From Streptomyces sp. MNU76 (GTDB lineage Bacteria > Actinomycetota > Actinomycetes > Streptomycetales > Streptomycetaceae), in contig NZ_JAJKLK010000021.1 in assembly GCF_020982545.1 (NCBI RefSeq), forward strand, positions 372,001-436,000: a stretch of DNA of 64,000 nt, written 5' to 3'. The translations under genes were made by a program, and so were the position numbers. Under the pieces are notes generated by a model, which saw only the letters and a program-made list of their open reading frames with translations, did not search any database and had not been told where the DNA came from. This document shows, piece by piece, positions 17,893 to 27,321 of this stretch. Each line of letters starts with the position of its first letter. Within the stretch, counting starts at the first letter, position 1.

Positions 17893-20745
17893 TCAACCGG
17901 AGAAGCCGACGTGCGCCAGCCGCAGGGGGCCGCGCAGCTCCAGGTGGACGTCGTGCACGCCGACGGCCGTCAGGTCGGCGCGCAGCGTGGTGTACGTGTA
18001 CGGGTCGCCGGTGGGGCGGTCCGATGTCAGCGTCGCGAGGACCGGGCCGCCGAGCAGGGAGAACTCGACGGTGCCCTCCCCGGACACCTCCACCTCGACC
18101 CCGGTGATCCCGGCGCCGAAGTCGCAGTCGCGGAAGAGCAGTTCACCGGCACCGCCGCCCGTCGGTGTCACGGCGTCGCCCGACTCCCTGGTGCGGTCGA
18201 CGATCTCCGTGCCGCGCTGCTCGTCGAAGTCCGCCGCGTCCAGGCCGTGCGTGACGACCGCGCGCGGAGCCACGGGTTCGCCCTCGACGGTGACGGTCGT
18301 ACGGAGACGGATGTCCTCGCTCGACGCGCCGGCGAGGAGTTCGTACGCGCCGGGCTCCAGGTGCCAGGTGCCGTGGGCCACGTCCCAGAACTCCAGTACG
18401 CGGAGCGGGAGCCGGAAGGTCAGCTCGGACGAGGCGCCCGGCGCGAGCGTGACCCGGCGGTGCCCGACCAGCTCGCGGCGGGGGCGCGGGACCGACGGGT
18501 TCTCGGCGCGGACATACAGCTGGGCGACCTCGTCGGCCGTCGTCGCGCCCGTGTTGGTGACGGTGAAGGAGACCGTCAGGGCGTCGTCACCCATCTGAGC
18601 GACCAGGTCTCCGTACGCGAACTCCGTGTACGTCAGGCCGTGGCCGAACGGGAAGAGCGGGGTGCCCTCGAAGTAGAGGTAGGTCTGACGGGCGCCGATC
18701 ACGTCGTAGTCGAGGAGGCCGGGGAGGTCGGCGTCGGCGGCGTACCAGGTCTGCGGGAGGCGCCCGGCCGGGGAGGTGTCGCCGGCGAGGACCCGGGCCA
18801 GGGCGGTGCCCGCGGCCTGGCCGCCGTGCGCGGTCCACAGGACGGCGGGCAGGTCGGCGGGGTCGACCGCGTAGGGATAGGCCGAGACCAGGACCAGCGC
18901 GGTGTCGGGGTTGGCGGCGCGGGCCGCGCGCAGCAGGCGCTCCTGGTGGGCGGGGAGCGCGAGGCCGGTGCGGTCCTCGGTCTCGCGGCCGTTGATGTGC
19001 GGGTCGTTGCCCGCGACGACGAGGACCACGTCGGCCTCGGCGGCCACCCTGGCCACGGCCTCCTCGCCGGGCTGCACCACCACGAGTTCGAAGGTTTCCG
19101 GATTCTTGTCGGCAACCTTCACGCCGTCGGGGCCGACAGTGACGTACCGGCCTGTCCCCGCGTGCTTGAGGAGGTGCCCGTTCCCGTGGGATCCGGAGGG
19201 CTCCAGGTGGAACGTCTCCTGCACGATCCAGCCGCCCGGCTGGTCCGCCGAGGCGCGCAGGTATCCGTCGTCGGCGACCGAGAGGTAACGGCCGTCGGGG
19301 GCGCGGAAGGTGAGGACGCCGTCGCCCCAGTCGACGAGGGCCAGTTCGGTGCCGTCCGGGTCCGTGGTGAGCGGAGGGAGGTCGGTGCGGCCGGCCAGCA
19401 GCGCCGGGTCGAGGGCGCCCTCCGCGCCGCGCACCTCGTCGGCGGCCTCGGCGGCCTCGGGCACGGACACGAACGCGCCGGTGGACAGCGCCCTCAGACG
19501 TACGCGGTCCACGCCCTCCGCGAACGTCACCCGTTCGGCGCCGAAGCGGTCGTACAGGCCTTCGAGCGGGGTGGAGCGGTGGAGAAGGGTGCCGCTGTAC
19601 CAGTCGAGTTTGCACTCGTCGGCGAGCGGCCCGACGACGGCGATCCGGGTGTCGGCCGCGAGCGGCAGCAGTTCTCCCTCGTTCTTCAGCAGTACGACCG
19701 CCTGCTCGGCGGCCTCCTGGGCGAGGGCGCGGTGGGCCGGGGTGTCGAAGTCCGTGACGGCGGCGTACGGGTCGGCTTCGGTGTCGAACTCGCCGAGGCG
19801 GAAGCGCACCGAGAGCTGGCGGCGGACCGCCCGGTCGATGTCCTCCTCCGTCAGCAGGCCCTTGTCCAGGGCGCCCCGGATGCGGCCGATCATCGTCGAA
19901 CTCTCCGTGCCGTGGTCGGTGAAGCTGTCGACTCCGGCGCGCAGCGAGGCGGCGGTCGCCTCCTCGTGGGTGGCGTAGTAGTGCTCGGAGTCGACGAGGT
20001 TCGACGGCGCGCCCGCGTCCGAGCAGACCAGCAGGTGCTCGTCGGTCCAGCGCCGCAGGTGCTCGGCCAGGTGGGGCGAGACGTGGTTGGGGCGGCCGTT
20101 GACCAGGTTGTACGCGGGCATCACCCCGGCCACGGCGCCCGCCTCGACGGTCTCGCGGAAGGCGCGCAGGTCGTACTCGTGCAGGACGCGCGGGCGGACC
20201 GAGGAGGAGGTGGTGGAGCGGTCGGTCTCGTTGTTGTGCGCCAGCCAGTGCTTGAGCACGGGGGCCGTACGCCAGTACGTGGGGTGGTCGCCGCGCAGAC
20301 CGCGGGTGTACGCGGTGGCGATCGCCGAGGTCAGCCTGGGGTCCTCGGAGTAGCCCTCCTCGTTGCGGCCCCACAGCGGGTGGCGCAGCAGGTTGACCGT
20401 GGGGGACCAGACGTTGAGGCCGACGCGGTCGTCGCGGGCGCGCATCGCGCGCACCTCGGTGGAGACGGCCTCGCCGACGCGGCGGACGAGGTTCTCGTTC
20501 CAGGTCGCGCCAAGGCCCACGGCCTGCGGGAACACCGTCGCGGGGCCCATCCAGGCCACCCCGTGCAGAGCCTCCTGGCCGGTGCGGAAGGCGGCCACCC
20601 CCAGACGGTCGACGGCGGGGGCGAACTGGTGCAGGAAGGCGACCCGCTCGTCCAGGGTGAGCCGCTGGAGCAGATCGTCGATGCGCTTCACGAGCGGCAG
20701 CTGCGGATCGCGAAAAGGCGGCGTGGGCGTCGTCTGTGCGGTCAC
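17893..20745 (-). CDS. GH3 family beta-glycosidase with inserted beta-trefoil-like domain
   Basis: Intracellular (no signal peptide) 950-residue GH3 enzyme, probably a beta-glucosidase or beta-xylosidase. The N-terminal barrel carries KHW at 165-167 and the nucleophile D243 (LLVCSDAG). The second alpha/beta domain includes VVVAGND-like and HGGQAAGTALARVLAGDTSPAGRLPQTW elements, followed by a fibronectin-III-like domain (LPLRVLEFWD region) and a C-terminal carbohydrate-binding-like segment. Between about residues 466 and 557 an extra module reads RAPDGRYLSVADDG and GTGRYVTVGPDG, a fascin-type beta-trefoil pattern, where related enzymes may carry PA14. A TCGAAGCGCTTCGA operator lies 38 bp upstream of the start. 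In the xyloglucan scheme it would remove terminal glucose from imported oligosaccharides. Confidence 0.85.
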   Translation of the reverse strand: MTAQTTPTPPFRDPQLPLVKRIDDLLQRLTLDERVAFLHQFAPAVDRLGVAAFRTGQEALHGVAWMGPATVFPQAVGLGATWNENLVRRVGEAVSTEVRAMRARDDRVGLNVWSPTVNLLRHPLWGRNEEGYSEDPRLTSAIATAYTRGLRGDHPTYWRTAPVLKHWLAHNNETDRSTTSSSVRPRVLHEYDLRAFRETVEAGAVAGVMPAYNLVNGRPNHVSPHLAEHLRRWTDEHLLVCSDAGAPSNLVDSEHYYATHEEATAASLRAGVDSFTDHGTESSTMIGRIRGALDKGLLTEEDIDRAVRRQLSVRFRLGEFDTEADPYAAVTDFDTPAHRALAQEAAEQAVVLLKNEGELLPLAADTRIAVVGPLADECKLDWYSGTLLHRSTPLEGLYDRFGAERVTFAEGVDRVRLRALSTGAFVSVPEAAEAADEVRGAEGALDPALLAGRTDLPPLTTDPDGTELALVDWGDGVLTFRAPDGRYLSVADDGYLRASADQPGGWIVQETFHLEPSGSHGNGHLLKHAGTGRYVTVGPDGVKVADKNPETFELVVVQPGEEAVARVAAEADVVLVVAGNDPHINGRETEDRTGLALPAHQERLLRAARAANPDTALVLVSAYPYAVDPADLPAVLWTAHGGQAAGTALARVLAGDTSPAGRLPQTWYAADADLPGLLDYDVIGARQTYLYFEGTPLFPFGHGLTYTEFAYGDLVAQMGDDALTVSFTVTNTGATTADEVAQLYVRAENPSVPRPRRELVGHRRVTLAPGASSELTFRLPLRVLEFWDVAHGTWHLEPGAYELLAGASSEDIRLRTTVTVEGEPVAPRAVVTHGLDAADFDEQRGTEIVDRTRESGDAVTPTGGGAGELLFRDCDFGAGITGVEVEVSGEGTVEFSLLGGPVLATLTSDRPTGDPYTYTTLRADLTAVGVHDVHLELRGPLRLAHVGFSG

Positions 20746-21130
20746 GTTGGGGATCCCTTTGCGATGAACGGGCGGGGAGCTTTCGAAGCGCTTCGATGCT
20801 CATTCGACCGTAGGGCGGGTGTCAAGAGACCGAGGCGCAACAGATCCGTTTCCGCACCGACATACAGCCCGGGACAACGAAGGTCGGAGTGGGGTGTTCC
20901 GGTCGGCCGCACCGCCGAGGAATCTGGGAATCGACCCTTGTGCACCCCCGGTCGTTCACTTAACCTCGCAGCAACATCGAAGCGCTTCGACTGTGGAGGG
21001 CAACGCTTCGCGTGCTCACCTCCCTCCGTCGCTCGAGGGTTCACCGCTTCAGCACAGCCAGTTCCTCACAGACACCGCAGCCGACGGCCACCGCCGGGTG
21101 TCCTGGTGTGCGCCATGAAGGGTTGACGCA
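20746..21130. promoter_or_regulatory. Divergent promoter region with two LacI-type operators
   Basis: The 385-nt space between the GH3 gene and the sugar importer contains no gene. It holds two identical 14-bp palindromes, TCGAAGCGCTTCGA, at 20783-20796 (38 bp before the GH3 start) and 20977-20990 (140 bp before the binding-protein start). The same palindrome flanks the LacI gene at 39.7-40.7 kb, so that protein is the likely repressor of both directions. Confidence 0.85.
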
Positions 21131-22819
21131 ATGACGCCGAACTCCGCCACCCCCGCCCCGAGCCGGAGAAGTTTCCTCGCTTCCACGGCGGTCGCCACCG
21201 CAGCGGTCGCCGGGGGGCTGCCGCTGCTGTCCGCCTGCGGCGGCTCGGACAGCGGCTCGCGCGAGGGCACCACGTCGGGCAAGGACGCCAAGAAGATCCT
21301 CCCGGCATACGTGGCGAGCGACGTGGTGAAGCCGGACATCCCGGCGAAGAACGGCTCGTCGATGGGCTTCACCGCCAAGCTCGACAGCGCCGACCTCAGG
21401 ACGTCGGTCACCAAGAAGCTCGGCAAGGGCGGCAAGGTCACCATCATGTCGCCGTTCTGGGGCTCGCCGCCCAAGCAGGACAACGCCTACTACACGTCGA
21501 TGAACGACCTGATCGGCGTCGACGTCCAGTGGCGCAACCAGGACGGCGGCACCTACGACCAGAAGCTCGGCGCGGTCCTCGCCTCCAGCGACGTCCCGGA
21601 CGTGGTCGTCATCCCCGGCTGGAACATGATGGGCAAGATACCCAGCGCCATCATCAGCAAGTTCGCCGACCTGGGCCCGTACCTGTCCGGGGACAAGGTC
21701 AAGGAGTATCCCAACCTCGCGGCGATCCCCAGCGATGCCTGGCAGCGCTCCATCTTCGGCGGCAAGCTGATGGGCCTGCCGATGCCCGCCGGGTACGTCG
21801 GGAACATCGTGCCGCTCTACCGCCAGGACATCTTCGACAAGGAGGGCTACGAAATCCCTCGGTCCGCCGACGAGTTCATGGCCCTGTGCAAGGACATCAC
21901 CAACCCCAGAGCCAAGCGGTGGGCCTGCGGTGACATGAAGTGGACCGCGTTCAGCAACTTCGGCGTGCTCGGGGGCGGTGAGAAGCCGCTCTGGTGGAAC
22001 CTGGTCGACGGCAAGCTGATCAACCGTATCGAGACCCCGGAGTACCTTGAAGCCATCGAGTGGACGCGGAAGCTGTTCGCCGCCGGAGTCGTCCACCCCA
22101 ACTTCAAGCTGGGCAAGAGCCAGATCGCCGACCCGACACCCAAGTTCGCCGCCGGCGAGTTCCTGATCTGGAACACCGACATGTCCGGCTGGTACGGGCA
22201 CCAGGCCTCCTTCTCGACCCAGAACCCCGACGTCAAGGTCTGGGGCATGGACATCTGGGGCCACGACGGCGGTGACCCGACGCTGTACGCCACGATGCCG
22301 GCCAACATCTTCGCCTTCGTCAACAAGAAGGTCTCCGAGTCCGTCATCCGCGACGTGCTGGCGGTCGCCAACGTCACCGCGGCGCCGTACGGCACCAAGG
22401 AGTGGATGATGACCAACTACGGCGTCGAGGGCACCCACTACACGCTCAAGGACGGCGTCCCCGTCAAGAACGACAAGGGCAACAACGAGGTCATCAACGC
22501 CTACGTCATGGTGGCGAGCCCTGCCCCGACCATCGCGCACCCCGACCTCCCGGACTACACCAAGGCCCAGGTCGAATGGCAGCAGCGGATGGGCGCCTTC
22601 ACCAAGAAGTCGTCCTTCTGGGGCCTGCAGATCACCGAGCCCTCCCGCTACACCAACCTCGCCAACGACTTCGAGCAGCTCGAGGACGACATCATCCGCG
22701 GGCACAAGAAGATCAGCGACATGCAGCAGGCCGTGTCCGACTGGAAGAGCAAGGGCGGCGACAAGCTGCGCGACTGGTACAAGAAGCTCCTCGACGAGAA
22801 CGGTTCGGCGGCGAGCTGA
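21131..22819 (+). CDS. Sugar ABC transporter substrate-binding lipoprotein
   Basis: A 562-residue extracellular binding protein. It starts with a twin-arginine motif (SRRSFLAST, residues 11-19) and a lipobox ending in LSACGG near residue 36, so it is predicted to be a Tat lipoprotein. The body resembles the large LplA-type family-1 oligosaccharide-binding proteins. It opens a three-gene importer operon whose promoter carries a LacI-type operator. Because glycoside hydrolases for xyloglucan surround it, the cargo is probably a xyloglucan oligosaccharide, but the ligand cannot be read from sequence. Confidence 0.85.
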   Translation: MTPNSATPAPSRRSFLASTAVATAAVAGGLPLLSACGGSDSGSREGTTSGKDAKKILPAYVASDVVKPDIPAKNGSSMGFTAKLDSADLRTSVTKKLGKGGKVTIMSPFWGSPPKQDNAYYTSMNDLIGVDVQWRNQDGGTYDQKLGAVLASSDVPDVVVIPGWNMMGKIPSAIISKFADLGPYLSGDKVKEYPNLAAIPSDAWQRSIFGGKLMGLPMPAGYVGNIVPLYRQDIFDKEGYEIPRSADEFMALCKDITNPRAKRWACGDMKWTAFSNFGVLGGGEKPLWWNLVDGKLINRIETPEYLEAIEWTRKLFAAGVVHPNFKLGKSQIADPTPKFAAGEFLIWNTDMSGWYGHQASFSTQNPDVKVWGMDIWGHDGGDPTLYATMPANIFAFVNKKVSESVIRDVLAVANVTAAPYGTKEWMMTNYGVEGTHYTLKDGVPVKNDKGNNEVINAYVMVASPAPTIAHPDLPDYTKAQVEWQQRMGAFTKKSSFWGLQITEPSRYTNLANDFEQLEDDIIRGHKKISDMQQAVSDWKSKGGDKLRDWYKKLLDENGSAAS

Positions 22820-22846
22820 CCGGGCTCTGAGGCAAGGAGAGCGGCT

Positions 22847-23881
22847 GTGTCCCACAGCACGGTGCCTCGCAGCGAGACCGAGGCCAGCACGCCGGTGAAG
22901 ACCCGGGTGACATCCGACGGCACCACCGGCTCCCCCCAGAAACGCCCCCCGGAGAAGCTGAGCCTGCGGCTCAGGTTCCGACGCGACCGGGTCCTGCTCC
23001 TGATGACGCTGCCGGCCGTCGTGCTGGTCCTGGTCTTCAACTACCTGCCGGTGCTCGGCAATGTGGTCGCCTTCCAGGACTACGACCCCTACATCAGCGA
23101 CAACGGCATCGTGTCCATGCTGAACAGCCCCTTCGTGGGCCTGGAGAACTTCCAGCGGATCTTCGAGGACTCGGCCTTCTGGAACGCCGTCGAGAACACG
23201 CTGGTGCTGTTCTTCGTCCAGCTCGTGCTGTTCTTCCCGATCCCGATCCTGCTCGCGCTGCTCATCAACAGCGTGATCCGGCCCCGGGTGCGGGCCGTCG
23301 CCCAGGCCGTGCTCTACCTGCCGCACTTCTTCTCCTGGGTGCTCGTCATCGCCGTCTTCCAGCAGATGTTCGGCGGCGCCGGGATGCTGTCCCAGTTGCT
23401 GCGGCAGAACGGCTACGACGGCCTCGACATCATGACCAACCCGGACACCTTCCCGTTCCTGATCACCGCGCAGAGCGTGTGGAAGGACGCCGGGTGGGGG
23501 ATCATCGTGTTCCTCGCCGCGCTGGCCTCGGTGCCCTCGGACCACTACGAGGCCGCCGCGATGGACGGTGCCGGACGATGGCGCCGGATGTGGCACGTCA
23601 CGCTTCCCGCCCTGCGTCCGGTGATCGCCCTTCTGCTCGTCCTGCGCGTCGGCGACGCCCTGACCGTCGGGTTCGAACAGATCCTGCTGCAACGCGACGG
23701 CGTCGGACCGGGCGCGGGCGAGGTCCTCGACACCTTCGTGTGGTGGAACGGCGTACGCAACCAGGACTTCGGCTACGCGGCCGCCGCCGGCCTCGTCAAG
23801 GGCGTGGTCAGCATCGGCCTGGTGCTCGCCGCCAACAAGGTGGCCCATCTCATGGGCGAGCAGGGGGTGTACAGGAAATGA
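22847..23881 (+). CDS. Sugar ABC transporter permease (LplB type)
   Basis: A 344-residue inner-membrane permease with a basic cytoplasmic N-terminus of about 50 residues and six membrane segments (LLLMTLPAVVLVLVFNYLP first). The EAA-type loop reads DHYEAAAMDGAGRWRRMWHVTLP, where the ATPase docks. The GTG start follows AAGGAGAG. The stop overlaps the next ATG (ATGA), so the two permeases are translationally coupled. Confidence 0.88.
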   Translation: MSHSTVPRSETEASTPVKTRVTSDGTTGSPQKRPPEKLSLRLRFRRDRVLLLMTLPAVVLVLVFNYLPVLGNVVAFQDYDPYISDNGIVSMLNSPFVGLENFQRIFEDSAFWNAVENTLVLFFVQLVLFFPIPILLALLINSVIRPRVRAVAQAVLYLPHFFSWVLVIAVFQQMFGGAGMLSQLLRQNGYDGLDIMTNPDTFPFLITAQSVWKDAGWGIIVFLAALASVPSDHYEAAAMDGAGRWRRMWHVTLPALRPVIALLLVLRVGDALTVGFEQILLQRDGVGPGAGEVLDTFVWWNGVRNQDFGYAAAAGLVKGVVSIGLVLAANKVAHLMGEQGVYRK

Positions 23882-24840
23882 CGTCCGTGATGGCGCGCCC
23901 GCGCCAGGACACCGAGCCGGACCGGCGGGAGAGGACCCCCCGCTGGTGGCAGGCCCCGCCCCGACCGGCCTGGGAGGAGGAGCCCACGAAGGCCGGCCTG
24001 GCGGGCAAGGGGATCGCCCTGTCGTTCGCCTGTCTGGCGGTCCTCTTCCCACTGTGGATCGTGGTCGTCACCAGTCTGTCGTCCCGCAGGACCATCGACG
24101 AGGCGGGCGGCCTGGTGATCGTGCCCAAGGGCATCACCTTCATCGCCTACGAGGAACTGCTCAGCGGCGGTCAGGTCACCCGCGCCGCGATCATCAGCAT
24201 TCTCATCACCCTGGTCGGCACCCTGTTCTCCATGGCGGTGTCCGTCCTGTGCGCCTACGGCCTGTCGCGCAGCGGATCCTTCGGGCACCGCTGGATCCTG
24301 ATGACGCTGCTGGCGACCATGTTCTTCAGCGCGGGGCTCATCCCCACCTACCTGCTGGTGCAGTCCCTCGGACTGATGGACACCTATCTCGCACTGATCC
24401 TGCCGAGCGCGGTGAGCATCTTCAACATCCTCGTGCTGCGCGGCTTCTTCATGGGGATATCGCAGGAACTCATCGACAGCGCGCGCATCGACGGCGCGGG
24501 TGACCTCCGGATCCTCTGGCAGATCGTCATGCCGCTGTCCCGGGCGGTCCTCGCCGTGATCACGCTGTTCTACGCCGTCGGGTACTGGAGCGCCTGGTTC
24601 AACGCGTCGATCTACCTGAACGACCAGGACATGATGCCGTTGCAGAACGTCATGATCCAGCTCGTGCAGAAGCAGGAAGCGCCGGTCGGACTGAGCCAGG
24701 CGATCAGGACCGGTCAGCTGTCCGGGCTGGCCATCCAGATGGCGGTCATGGTGATGGCCCTGCTGCCGGTCGCGGTGCTCTCGCCCTTCGTCCAGAAGCA
24801 CTTCAAGAAGGGCATGCTGACCGGCGCGATCAAGGGCTGA
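23878..24840 (+). CDS. Sugar ABC transporter permease (LplC/YtcP type)
   Basis: A 320-residue partner permease with six membrane segments and the loop ELIDSARIDGAGDLRILWQIVMP. Its ending (FVQKHFKKGMLTGAIKG) is the characteristic LplC/YtcP tail. No ATPase gene follows; such importers in Streptomyces commonly share the MsiK ATPase encoded elsewhere (established knowledge). A 252-nt gap containing a large inverted repeat separates it from the GH74 gene. Confidence 0.88.
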   Translation: MTSVMARPRQDTEPDRRERTPRWWQAPPRPAWEEEPTKAGLAGKGIALSFACLAVLFPLWIVVVTSLSSRRTIDEAGGLVIVPKGITFIAYEELLSGGQVTRAAIISILITLVGTLFSMAVSVLCAYGLSRSGSFGHRWILMTLLATMFFSAGLIPTYLLVQSLGLMDTYLALILPSAVSIFNILVLRGFFMGISQELIDSARIDGAGDLRILWQIVMPLSRAVLAVITLFYAVGYWSAWFNASIYLNDQDMMPLQNVMIQLVQKQEAPVGLSQAIRTGQLSGLAIQMAVMVMALLPVAVLSPFVQKHFKKGMLTGAIKG

Positions 24841-24854
24841 CCGGAGCGCCTGAC

Positions 24855-25042
24855 AGCTCGGGGGTTCGGGTGCGGCTGCGGGTGCGTGGGGCTTCTCGCG
24901 CAGTTCCCCGCGCCCCTGAGAAGCAGGGGCTGCGCCCCATGCTTCTCAGCCCGAAGGGGCCGTAGGCCCTTCAGGGACGCGGGGAACTGCGCGGTAGGCC
25001 ACGAACCACCTGCACTCGCCCACGCACCCGAAACCCCGAGCT
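24855..25042. repeat. Large inverted repeat, full copy of a dispersed intergenic element
   Basis: Near-perfect nested inverted repeat of about 188 nt. The outer arms begin AGCTCGGGGG and end CCCCGAGCT. Middle arms carry GCGCAGTTCCCCGCG on one side and CGCGGGGAACTGCGC on the other. The centre is a hairpin of AGAAGCAGGGGC and GCCCCATGCTTCT. The element recurs in shorter or diverged form near 40.9, 43.1, 47.8, 48.8, 53.4 and 58.6 kb. Here it may attenuate read-through from the importer into GH74. Confidence 0.8.
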
Positions 25043-25092
25043 CGTGGGCGCTCCACCCACCCCCACCCTCCCCGTACAAGACGGGGTATGTC

Positions 25093-27321
25093 ATGCGCAC
25101 CCCCACCCGACCCGCCGCACCGTACTCATGCGGCACCGCAGCCGCCGCGGCCCTCACCACCCTCCCCGCACTGACGGCCCAGGCCCACGCCACCGAGGTC
25201 CGAAGCGGCTCGACCACCGGAGGCTACCGGTGGCGCAACGCCGTGATCGGCGGCACCGGCTTCGTCACCGGCGTCCTCTTCCACCCGGCCAGACGCGGCC
25301 TCGCCTACGCCCGCACCGACATCGGCGGCGCCTACCGCTGGGACGACCACAAGGCCCGCTGGACCCCGCTGACCGACCACCTCGGCTGGGACGACTGGAA
25401 CCTCCTCGGCGTGGAGGCCATCGCCCTCGACCGCGCCCACCCGGACCGCGTCTACCTCGCCCTCGGCACCTACACCCAGCCCTGGGCCGGCAACGGCGCG
25501 ATCCTGCGCTCCGACGACCGCGGCGCCACCTGGACCCGCAGCGACCTGACCGTGCAGCTCGGCGCCAACGAGGACGGCCGGGGCGCGGGCGAGCGGCTCC
25601 TCGTCGACCCGCGCGACAGCGACACCCTGTGGCTGGGCACCCGGCACGACGGTCTGCTCAGGTCGACGGACCGGGGCGCCACCTGGGCGCCCGCGAGCGG
25701 CTTCCCGGCGACCCCGAGCGCCTCCGGCCAGGGCATCACCCTGCTCGTGGCCGCCGGCCGCACCGTGTACGCCGGCTGGGGCGACGCCGACGGTACCTCC
25801 GCGACGGCGAACCTCTACCGCACCAGCGACGGCACCACCTGGGAGGCCGTCCCCGGCAGCCCCACCGGCGTCGCCGTCAAGGTCCCGATCCGCGCCGCCT
25901 ACGACCGGCACACCCGCGAGCTGTACGTGACGTACGCGAACGCCCCCGGCCCCAACGGCCAGTCCGACGGCAGTGTGCACAAGCTCCGCACCACCACCGG
26001 CACATGGACCGAAGTGACCCCCGTGAAGCCGGGCGGCACCACGACCGACGGCGGCACCGACGCCTTCGGCTACGGCGGAGTCGCCGTCGACGCCCGCCGC
26101 CCGGGCACGGTGGTCGTGTCCACCAACAACCGCTGGGCGGAGATCGACACCCTGTTCCGGTCCACGAACGGCGGCCGCACCTGGACGTCCCTCAAGGACT
26201 CCGCAGTCCTCGACGTGTCCGAGACCCCCTATCTCAAGTGGGGCGCCGACAAGCCGAAGTTCGGCTGGTGGATCCAGGCGCTCGCCCTCGACCCGTACGA
26301 CTCGAAGCACCTGGTCTACGGCACCGGTGCGACCCTCTACGGCACCCGGGACCTGAAGAACTGGGCCCCGCAGATCAGGGGCCTGGAGGAGACGTCGGTA
26401 CGCCAGCTGATCTCGCCCCCGACCGGGCAGGCGCACCTGATCAGCGGCAGCGGGGACATCGGGACGATGTACCACGAGCGGCTCACCGCCTCCCCGTCGC
26501 GCGGCATGGCGTCGAACCCCGTGTTCGGATCGGCGACCGGACTCGCGCAGGCCGCGGCGAAGCCGTCGTACGTGGTCCGCACCGGCTGGGGCGACCACGG
26601 CAACGGCGCCCGCTCGAACGACGGTGGCCGGACCTGGGAGCCCTTCGGGGCCCAGCCCGACATCGCGAAGGACGCGCCGGGACCGATCGCTGTGAACGCC
26701 GACGGCAGCGTGCTGGTGTGGTCCTTCGTGCACTGGGACGGCACGAAGTACGTGGCCCACCGCTCCACCGACAACGGCGCGACCTGGGCCGAGGTCCCCT
26801 CCTTCCCCAAGGGCGCCACGCCGGTCGCCGACCCGGTCGACCCCGCGCGCTTCTACGCCTACGACACCGACACGGGAACGCTGTACGCGAGCACGGACAG
26901 CGGTGCCTCCTTCTCGGCCCGGGCCACCGGACTGCCCGCGGGGGACAGCCAGTTCAAGCTGGTCGCGGCCCCCGGACGCACCGGTGACCTGTGGCTGAGC
27001 GCGAAGACGAGCGGGCTGTACCGGTCCACCGACGCGGGGGCGGCCTTCTCGAAGGTCGACAGTTGCCGGGCCTCGTACACCCTCGGCTTCGGCAAGGCGG
27101 CCCCGGGCGCCGACTACCCGGCGATCTACCAGGTCGGTTCGACGGAGACCCGCACCGTCGTCCACCGCTCCGACGACGGCGCGAAGACCTGGACCCGGAT
27201 CAACGACGACGCCCACCAGTGGGGCTGGACCGGTGAGGTCATCGTCGGCGACCCGCGCGTCTACGGCCGTGTGTACCTGGCCACCAACGGGCGCGGCATC
27301 CAGTACGGGGAGCCGATCTGA
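25093..27321 (+). CDS. Secreted GH74 xyloglucanase-like glycoside hydrolase
   Basis: A 742-residue exported enzyme. The signal peptide ends about residue 33 (TAQAHA, then TEV). The mature protein is made of BNR/Asp-box propeller repeats (DDRGATWTRS, TDRGATWAP, STNGGRTWTS, STDNGATWAE). The two catalytic aspartates expected of GH74 are visible as D76 (ARTDIGGAYRW) and about D455 (GSGDIGTMY). GH74 enzymes cleave the beta-1,4-glucan backbone of xyloglucan (established for the family). No carbohydrate-binding module is attached. The stop overlaps the ATG of the GH42 gene (TGATG). The ATG at 25093 was chosen because it begins the signal peptide. Confidence 0.85.
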   Translation: MRTPTRPAAPYSCGTAAAAALTTLPALTAQAHATEVRSGSTTGGYRWRNAVIGGTGFVTGVLFHPARRGLAYARTDIGGAYRWDDHKARWTPLTDHLGWDDWNLLGVEAIALDRAHPDRVYLALGTYTQPWAGNGAILRSDDRGATWTRSDLTVQLGANEDGRGAGERLLVDPRDSDTLWLGTRHDGLLRSTDRGATWAPASGFPATPSASGQGITLLVAAGRTVYAGWGDADGTSATANLYRTSDGTTWEAVPGSPTGVAVKVPIRAAYDRHTRELYVTYANAPGPNGQSDGSVHKLRTTTGTWTEVTPVKPGGTTTDGGTDAFGYGGVAVDARRPGTVVVSTNNRWAEIDTLFRSTNGGRTWTSLKDSAVLDVSETPYLKWGADKPKFGWWIQALALDPYDSKHLVYGTGATLYGTRDLKNWAPQIRGLEETSVRQLISPPTGQAHLISGSGDIGTMYHERLTASPSRGMASNPVFGSATGLAQAAAKPSYVVRTGWGDHGNGARSNDGGRTWEPFGAQPDIAKDAPGPIAVNADGSVLVWSFVHWDGTKYVAHRSTDNGATWAEVPSFPKGATPVADPVDPARFYAYDTDTGTLYASTDSGASFSARATGLPAGDSQFKLVAAPGRTGDLWLSAKTSGLYRSTDAGAAFSKVDSCRASYTLGFGKAAPGADYPAIYQVGSTETRTVVHRSDDGAKTWTRINDDAHQWGWTGEVIVGDPRVYGRVYLATNGRGIQYGEPI

